Source: JAEKNW01 sp963677815
GTDB lineage: Bacteria; Cloacimonadota; Cloacimonadia; Cloacimonadales; JAFGVF01
Length of the DNA: 64,000 nucleotides
Direction of reading: 5' to 3'
NCBI GenBank assembly: GCA_963677815.1
Contig: OY782499.1
Location: 2,108,001-2,172,000, forward strand
This document shows positions 62,901 to 64,000 of the stretch, piece by piece. Below the pieces are notes generated by a model, which saw nothing but the letters and a program-made list of their open reading frames with translations, was not told where the DNA came from and did not search any database. The position numbers and the translations under genes were made by a program. Position 1 is the stretch's first letter. The number at the start of each line of letters is the position of its first letter.

Positions 62901-64000
62901 TTGAACAATCCTGTCTTGTCCTTGGCGTGTAAGGAAAGCTTTAATATTGAAATTTACTGTTAGTGATGAATTGAGATTATGAAGATAAGACCAGTCGCTT
63001 GAATCACTAAATCTTATCATATTTCCACCTTCTACGACAGGTCCATTATCTGCACCTGCAGGAAGTCCTAACGGTGTATCAATTTTGTATCCTACATAGA
63101 AGTGTCCGCTTGATGGTATTGGGATGGTAGAATCTAACACAAACTCATTCCATTGTTCATTTTCAAAAGAAGCAATATTTTGTGAATAAAGTTCATCCAT
63201 TCCATTTGCTCCACCCCACACTTTTAAAGTATAAGTAGCCTCTTCAACCCTTGGGAACATTTTTATTGAGCTTAGATACATACCTTGATATGCAGAGAGT
63301 TCTTCCTGAGTATATCTTATTGCAACTGAAAATTCTGCTTCATTATTGGTACCAATTCCATTGTAGCTAGTGTCATTACACTTCTGTAACCAGATACCAT
63401 CTTCTTCTTGCCAATTAAGAATTACATCATTTTCATTGTCCTCAACATAAGCTGTCAAGCCACTTGGTGACGTTACATATACGGTTATATAATCAAACTT
63501 ATATTCAATATCACTTGTATCTTCATTATAAATAGTTAATTTAACACTATATGTACCAGGATTATAATAAGTATGACTAGGATTAACTTCATTTGAATAA
63601 GAATCATCGCCAAAGTCCCACTCATAAGTTTCAATTTCTCCAATAGATAAATTAGTAAAAGTAACTTCACTATTAGCAGAAATTGTCTGTTGTGAAACAG
63701 TAAATTCTGCAACAAACTTATCTTCCCAAGTCAAATATGGATAATGACCTGAAGAGAAAGTCCAAATATCTTGGCTACCATTTGTATCTTCTCCAAGGAA
63801 ATCCCAACCTAAATTAGTGAAATTAGCTTGGTTTAAAAATTCTAGATTACTTAAGCCTGTAAAATTGTTTAAGTTGCCTGTATTTCCACCTGCTCCTAAT
63901 TCAATATCACAAGTATCACTATTCCAGGTAGAATTACTAATTGTAGAACCATTATTAAATCCGATAAAGGCACCTATAGAATTAGTTCCAGAAACATTAC
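47934..64000 (-). CDS. Giant modular surface protein (PKD, ASH, BACON-like, LamG, propeller and beta-helix domains); N terminus beyond right edge
   Basis: 5354 complete codons are visible and the frame is open to the edge. From the N-terminal side: GLUG-like end (to 63735), PKD (63480-63710), jelly-roll (62930-63420), Fn3 (near 62700), PKD, jelly-roll, PKD, two cadherin-like domains (61040-61650). From 61040 to 52080 BACON-like and ASH (choice-of-anchor D) domains alternate: about eight BACON-like and nine ASH by their NFG-V start motifs. LamG sits at 58600-57960 and propeller-like segments at 57280-56660 and 55870-55200. A 230-residue module occurs twice (60090-59400, 53410-52690). Then PKD, two cadherin-like domains, PKD, a parallel beta-helix (50930-48560) with nine repeats, PKD and Fn3. 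No anchor, LPXTG or clear T9SS tail is visible. Likely adhesive or shell-forming; function unknown. Confidence 0.85.
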   Translation of the reverse strand, partial: NVSGTNSIGAFIGFNNGSTISNSTWNSDTCDIELGAGGNTGNLNNFTGLSNLEFLNQANFTNLGWDFLGEDTNGSQDIWTFSSGHYPYLTWEDKFVAEFTVSQQTISANSEVTFTNLSIGEIETYEWDFGDDSYSNEVNPSHTYYNPGTYSVKLTIYNEDTSDIEYKFDYITVYVTSPSGLTAYVEDNENDVILNWQEEDGIWLQKCNDTSYNGIGTNNEAEFSVAIRYTQEELSAYQGMYLSSIKMFPRVEEATYTLKVWGGANGMDELYSQNIASFENEQWNEFVLDSTIPIPSSGHFYVGYKIDTPLGLPAGADNGPVVEGGNMIRFSDSSDWSYLHNLNSSLTVNFNIKAFLTRQGQDRIVQDYQPQIELSKHNNNSRQALVAMYNEPNQNSTDYLRATRDLTAYKVYRDDSMIVTLEPETTTYVDYDLPNGSYEYYVTQVYGAVDSNPSNRVNVDVHQVLVDFEASSLEDIAGQEIQFNNLSTEGDFTYYWDFGDGNFSYETNPLHIYNQAGTYSVSLTLYEGDDSYTELKEDYINVFYEMILLTEDFEDNSLDNLIRIETVGTFNYAPGIKSITNFGSQKAYGFGRSTRSSSAFDNYVTKFIIDFNNPTYVSEISFKEMELYGNWGSSGAIFVDGNQIQNTYIGRIPSNDHNSDSNYRTHNFVVNQEVTELMIKIRDITSSSEIFIDDLEVYVRSQSIIPNFYAEETSCDQMQELQFINQSVGYISSYLWDFGDGSSSVEENPYHVYQEAGNYTVSLTISNDNEQVTETKENYITVNAINNAPSISLPHSFTFAEDGHLMVDFANYVEDVDANDQLVLTQDNGQYITSIINGLVCTFSAQEDWNGSETLYFTVDDQFEQRIIRFDSRRNRASATDSVLVIVTPSDDPIYVQNPIDDMYEPMNSGLIQISMDNRFIDIDNEIVSFEVIGNSNPELIDASIDGNLLLLDIPDNTFGTALIGVRAYNDIDDNASFAFQVEIYPTPEISIAPESFEVSVMTGEDYPASFIVSNTGLGVLNWGLEEIVYNDDNQDWVNLIIDYGTIEVDGQQEVSLSFSAQSLSAGQYQADIIINHDNPHQDYIIIPVILNVLGLPEISLSTNSLNFGDVFVNSTETMPLVISNTGSSPLIISNIATSGNYYNVNYSNFTVPVNQSRSIEITFSPDAIGNDDGTLSINSNDYLHNPMTVSLFAEAIAPPEIEVIAQDLNFYVLGNGVDSKTILIQNNGASTLEFNIDSQESWINFNPFMGQLAAGEEQVVTLNVNPTNLLAGIYNTSFQITSNVPNSPANIIDLELIREVYNVTNFDNENNELEGVADNDLDELVSYNSNNGPIEFNIFSNNPNPQMVNLSIRAWNVDSSNGGVHTVSLNGYVLGTLRGLADAWTSTLFEVEPEYLSANLKNLVEIDVDSDFVGNSIKVDWGQLTYDNTSLNASIRSVILDQTSYYAGSILSITEEIDTNLSSQEVRVETTIYSPWDTIVTGTSRVLTITGNDSDAFIENLEIPDHYTPGVYEIQVIVYDNNSNIQQEMYSGNFQVKPYEAEILIRNTEIDFGAVLENQTAYQTLSITNIGHADLVITEISSNLENFSSDVNTASISYNQTQDIQIAFTPTSLGQVDANLTIMSNATNTPAYLVQLTGIGIANVPYIEVSHSEIDFGNVYTIVPSSVNISVSNVGPAPLNIASIISNNPYFLIDNDYSATELMTNESIDFMVTFQPDALEEYNGNITITSNADNQATYIINLTGQGSIAPQVTYNPTSYDIAMNVGQSLTETINIGNTGGNNLTWNIKDNFGKMFKTNGFNSETTDYGYIRNRAPIQLYGGSFCLEMWFRVDSNLGQNSNGSILDGGKQYIISKSTPSQNGSFAIYTDGISNQVSNKNLKVALNNGTYRDFLISDNIVLEEWNHIAVNYDEDVLSVYLNGNLQTQAEVLDFNGNYDPWILGKMGQTTASWYKFDGAMDEIRIWENSRSIEEIDNYRNVRMNGSEDNLVGYWNFDQADMRDASTYQTEGLIYGNATIIQSNVSTIPEWISFSNTSGELTPGSNSTLDIQINTSDILGGEYQQLIELSSNDPDESYLEIPLNILVTGIPELLVSSDNLDFGNSFIGYSDTLSLVISNPGTDILELNDFSFDNPVFSSQTNEMTIQAQQSARLVINFAPESETEYNANLTFTSNLPGNSIQSIALSGNGVYTPHIDLSQETFIATVNSGNLTNQDLIISNIQGQELVFNLRIQEASQRNVINGEFNNLPVSNKGMTWVDGYLYIVSYTQNKLFKYDISTESIIEEYVIHNSPFGITYDGNRLWIGSTNGSFYSYDLVGNQFDQFNNPLLATPALTWNGEYFLVSSSGTINPQIYTVDYDGNIIGSAINTNFNGKINQMVWVEEHEQGQIWTLDYSAQMIRQLNYESGQVVNYLEYDNFDDISYGLAHNGRDLWIAPDVMSNPQLFRIDDNMDEFNWLTLNPNSGTLLEGENQVITLQYDARNLNDGTYLANIIVESNDAENPYQELDVTLEVTGNPTILVSDDEIEFSTGYIGQTLSQEITISNTGTANLEITDITCDNSDFSVDANSFIIEPLTSEVLTVYFTPLSGGVKTGQLFIQSNASNNNEYIIDLTGIGEGQPTIQVNPSSLTANLTTDNEETQMLRITNTGGSDLIYSLELDESNSRVESFDNDYEIRDIAFYADESRNQLNNEMPLYDISSNQSSRFLGDQINTYPNMPTWNAGMYWLDNELYIVDFNKDNENQQTGLLHTYDLDSNQISESYPIHTEPYGITYDGTYLWIGNQAGNVYGYDPTTLNTSSNPPIASFSSPVDYFPAITYIGDSFLINVAFDDSPITEMYRVAHDGEVLQTYSAYLGNNISQLTWIEEYHNNELWAFQNLVEDDVIVGGKILQLQLANGTIIVQEEQVFWDNTVIYSFTSNGKDLWISDSAGPLFQLDDGRWLSSDTIAGTIAASDYQDIEITFDPTGIYGGDYSASLLLTTNDPDNLNTSIPISMRVQGYPAYEISTNMINFGEVAVAYSDEEIITLVNTGTDDLEIQEISFDPADVFSSQTAPTWLSPNEELDIVVDFSPTANTEFDALMTIQTSIGSESVNLNGQGYNPPIINLSLENIVSSLVYGNEEEFDLNISNTGDRDLTYDIRLTSSSREINTRNSSRAVADWLSANPLTGTIQSGMNESITINVSALNVYAGSYSAAIMIDSNDPRGSQEIPVNLSVSGSPQISYEVSEIDLGSVLIGNSSTETITISNTGSANLQVSSLTTSDQVFMVYPPSFTLAPEASRLVTVSFTPINQGTKNAELTIVSNSSDDDNVINLTGYGMEASAEIYASTSTLDFSTVNVGDSSEISFTIYNQGTGLLRITNIYSDHPDFLSLSNPSQDRPINVQPGANKDITVRYSPSGNNIDSAILTISSNAVNTDELEIQMSGSGVYVPQIEVDKNSLDWFILDNTLIYDEIQLSNNGQSDLDYSFTSESMQIPWLSLSHSEGLIAVGQSQNIIITVDTRDIDYGTYFGYLRINSNDPDNSQISIPVTLNHSNFNFTETDNAGNDFVEQADNDLGVAINENYANAPVEFFIYTNEEAIDYAKLRIRVYDIDTNEVNYVFVNGSWVGQLIGSSNNYSITEFMIDPQLINLGNNVANEIEISLDVNGNDTGTSKVMWGQFVFNQEPIYASINSLTLDRTSFYPGEEIEVTALLTTQLYNHEVRALYELYSVDNTLVDSYEENYDLSVTSNYQASASLQFPTDSQLGDYSVKLSIYDEDSNILQGQRTTSLTMMSGDPVISINDQLNFGQTYIGYAKVKNIQVTNQGYAPLTISSISSSNPVFSVVNRAFVLQNGESESITVTYDSSQEGQQTGDLIIESNDPDNQEVSVSLIASSIAPPEIAISVEQITSSIPRFATDSVEFDISNLGNSDLIISSISANGVAWLEISESSMTITAGNSETLTIELSSFDMTEGNYNAIIEIESNDPEHLTSLVNVNMIVTERLITANFSATPLTGPKNLSVSFTSLAQTSDDSEITQYLWDFQNDGIIDSNEVNPEFIYENRGIYSVKLTVINENSESHSLLRENYISIVNTQPELIASLPDIVMDEDSINEEIDIRNYFADADNDNLNYSISGNDHIYVSIINGIVRISPEQDWVGIEEITFTASDNYQGQVSDQITVTVIDVADAPYFIDLPEELTLLQTTRQVIDFSNHVYDPEQSLSLLTLTIENNVHINYNILGLEVTLFAPVDWVGSEIITVNVNDGSGRLVTSQDINIIITDSFTAEFVADNTEVLSGQSVQFTDLTQGNPNHWTWYLDNDDVADSYEQNPSINYNIGGDYSISLVVSYIDENDLVVASDSVRYVDYINVQGTSIPGGNYFGSWEVAFSPYNVYGQVSVETGTTLTIEEGSVINIMEDTGFVVNGGLIADGVIFNTVTNDERQTSEWEGLKFNSASVNSSLTNSSIKNARKAIEINGASPNLSSLNIEGANSQYSAIKIMGSSQAIIEDIDIDKYDTGIEILGDSSSDVPVLTNIRVRHTTNTSRNEAEMRALKIQNSNVLLDDIDIEDFDYGIEIKSDQGNTSPVLTNIRVRHATNTSRNEDAFALRIEGNSSPNISQVEIDDFSKAIIFDALNSSPTPVLTNIRVRHTTNTSRELADTALEFVGQIDVEIDSLEVENYLTGLYFNNSDRVETSTPTLTNIRVRHTTNTSRTDALALRVIGNVNLNLNNFVAENVYDGIQYDASDSLTPTLTNIRVRHTTNTSRTIGGTALAFNGNVSPNLNDVEIEDYLTGLDFDNENRNSETSPVLTNIRVRHTTNTSRESAVALSSRGDVDLIVYDFESENIDQGISIYSSASSAPVLTNIRVRHTTNTSRLPSTKAIYLSGMVVASLDSVLVEDFDEGIVIENLNRTDIVRPTLTNIRVRHTTNSTRIGSIALKSIGLVELALSDFESEDVNTGISLYSTDETRPVLTNIRVRHTTNTRDNTVGISLNSLANAWIRNSEIQACGTGIKIIGNNNAEIERNTLIDNLVAFDLSGQECTSQIHHNHVENNLGADSNFLNASDVGQVQILNNNILGFSKIVSGSNASPYLSQNIIWGANIAESDLASGEQMNASFEYNNISMASDIAPGIGNMNSDPLFSDYPSYDLHLSINSTCIDAGNPLLELDPDGSVADLGMNYHHHLCNFNASGRFNTPGIPIYFDNKAEGHDEPTTSILWEFGDGHSTTERHTEHTYAEAGIYTVTLTMTTGSYTDVVTREAFVVTQDDALTAPQNPMLSMTGPSMNLSWQEITASIAGNPVENVQYLIYSSEDPEGVFEYRDNVTSLTWTDVNIALNSQRQFYFILGFVNDGRTSLQEFINTHRYLRRDGKLIKPITSKTNK
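49120..50510 (-). repeat. Nine-copy in-frame repeat inside the giant surface protein
   Basis: Nine units carry the core P(V/T)LTNIRVRH(T/A)TN(T/S)(S/T)R. The same core position occurs at 50467, 50302, 50137, 49966, 49807, 49636, 49477, 49306 and 49147: spacings 165, 165, 171, 159, 171, 159, 171, 159. Each pair sums to 330 bp (110 residues). The segments between cores are diverged and read like beta-helix rungs. Confidence 0.95.

Overview
The window is AT-rich DNA from a Gram-negative-type anaerobic bacterium. Evidence for a Gram-negative envelope is hldD (LPS heptose), a KdsD/KpsF isomerase, several lipobox lipoproteins and MltG. The gene content (2-hydroxyacyl-CoA dehydratase subunit, histidine and glutamate catabolism, class 3 FBPase, giant PKD/ASH/beta-helix surface protein) fits the FCB group. 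My best guess is a Candidatus Cloacimonadota-like lineage, but this is inferred from gene style, not from any marker-gene comparison. Several promoters are near-perfect TTGACA-17-TATAAT, which argues against a typical Bacteroidota.

Layout. 1-5948 (minus): an ABC-F ATPase cut by the left edge, hutI, a lone HgdB-like dehydratase subunit, a small membrane protein and gdhA. 6152-13618 (minus): one tightly packed run prfB-uppS-cdsA-hldD-(secreted protein)-radical SAM-fpg, mixing translation, envelope and repair functions; prfB needs a +1 programmed frameshift. 13714-15670 (minus): lipoprotein plus MscS channel behind a consensus promoter. 15743-19546 (minus): thioesterase, ComEA-like helix-hairpin-helix protein, a TPR-like protein with a probable CTG start, an unreported 53-residue Cys-rich ORF, rsmD and cysS. 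19754-25790 (plus): two tandem lipoproteins, ruvX, mltG, rph, a flavin-reductase-type protein and two RNA methyltransferases. 25983-30682 (plus): an orphan sugar-binding lipoprotein, thrS, kdsD and dtd. 30666-36394 (minus): yebC-ruvC-methyltransferase-ruvA-rsmB-PASTA protein, then a secreted protein. 36509-41017 (minus): an EF-G paralogue, then an epimerase/methyltransferase/flavodoxin trio. 41143-43961 (plus): class 3 fructose-bisphosphatase and a VOC-nitroreductase fusion. 44051-47785 (minus): a soluble-adenylyl-cyclase-like protein. 47934 to the right edge (minus): a giant surface protein of at least 5354 residues, a quarter of the window.

No gene-free stretch exceeds about 210 bp. No tRNA, rRNA, CRISPR array, transposase or integrase was seen. 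The most unusual items are (1) three copies of a 58-bp imperfect palindrome in intergenic DNA; (2) a nine-copy array in the giant protein whose units alternate exactly 53 and 57 residues around an almost invariant core; (3) a LamG domain and two propeller-like domains all inserted at the same point of consecutive BACON-like domains; and (4) a bacterial cyclase with the C1-C2-NTPase-TPR plan of mammalian soluble adenylyl cyclase.

Domain and family names come from motif recognition by eye, not from searches.
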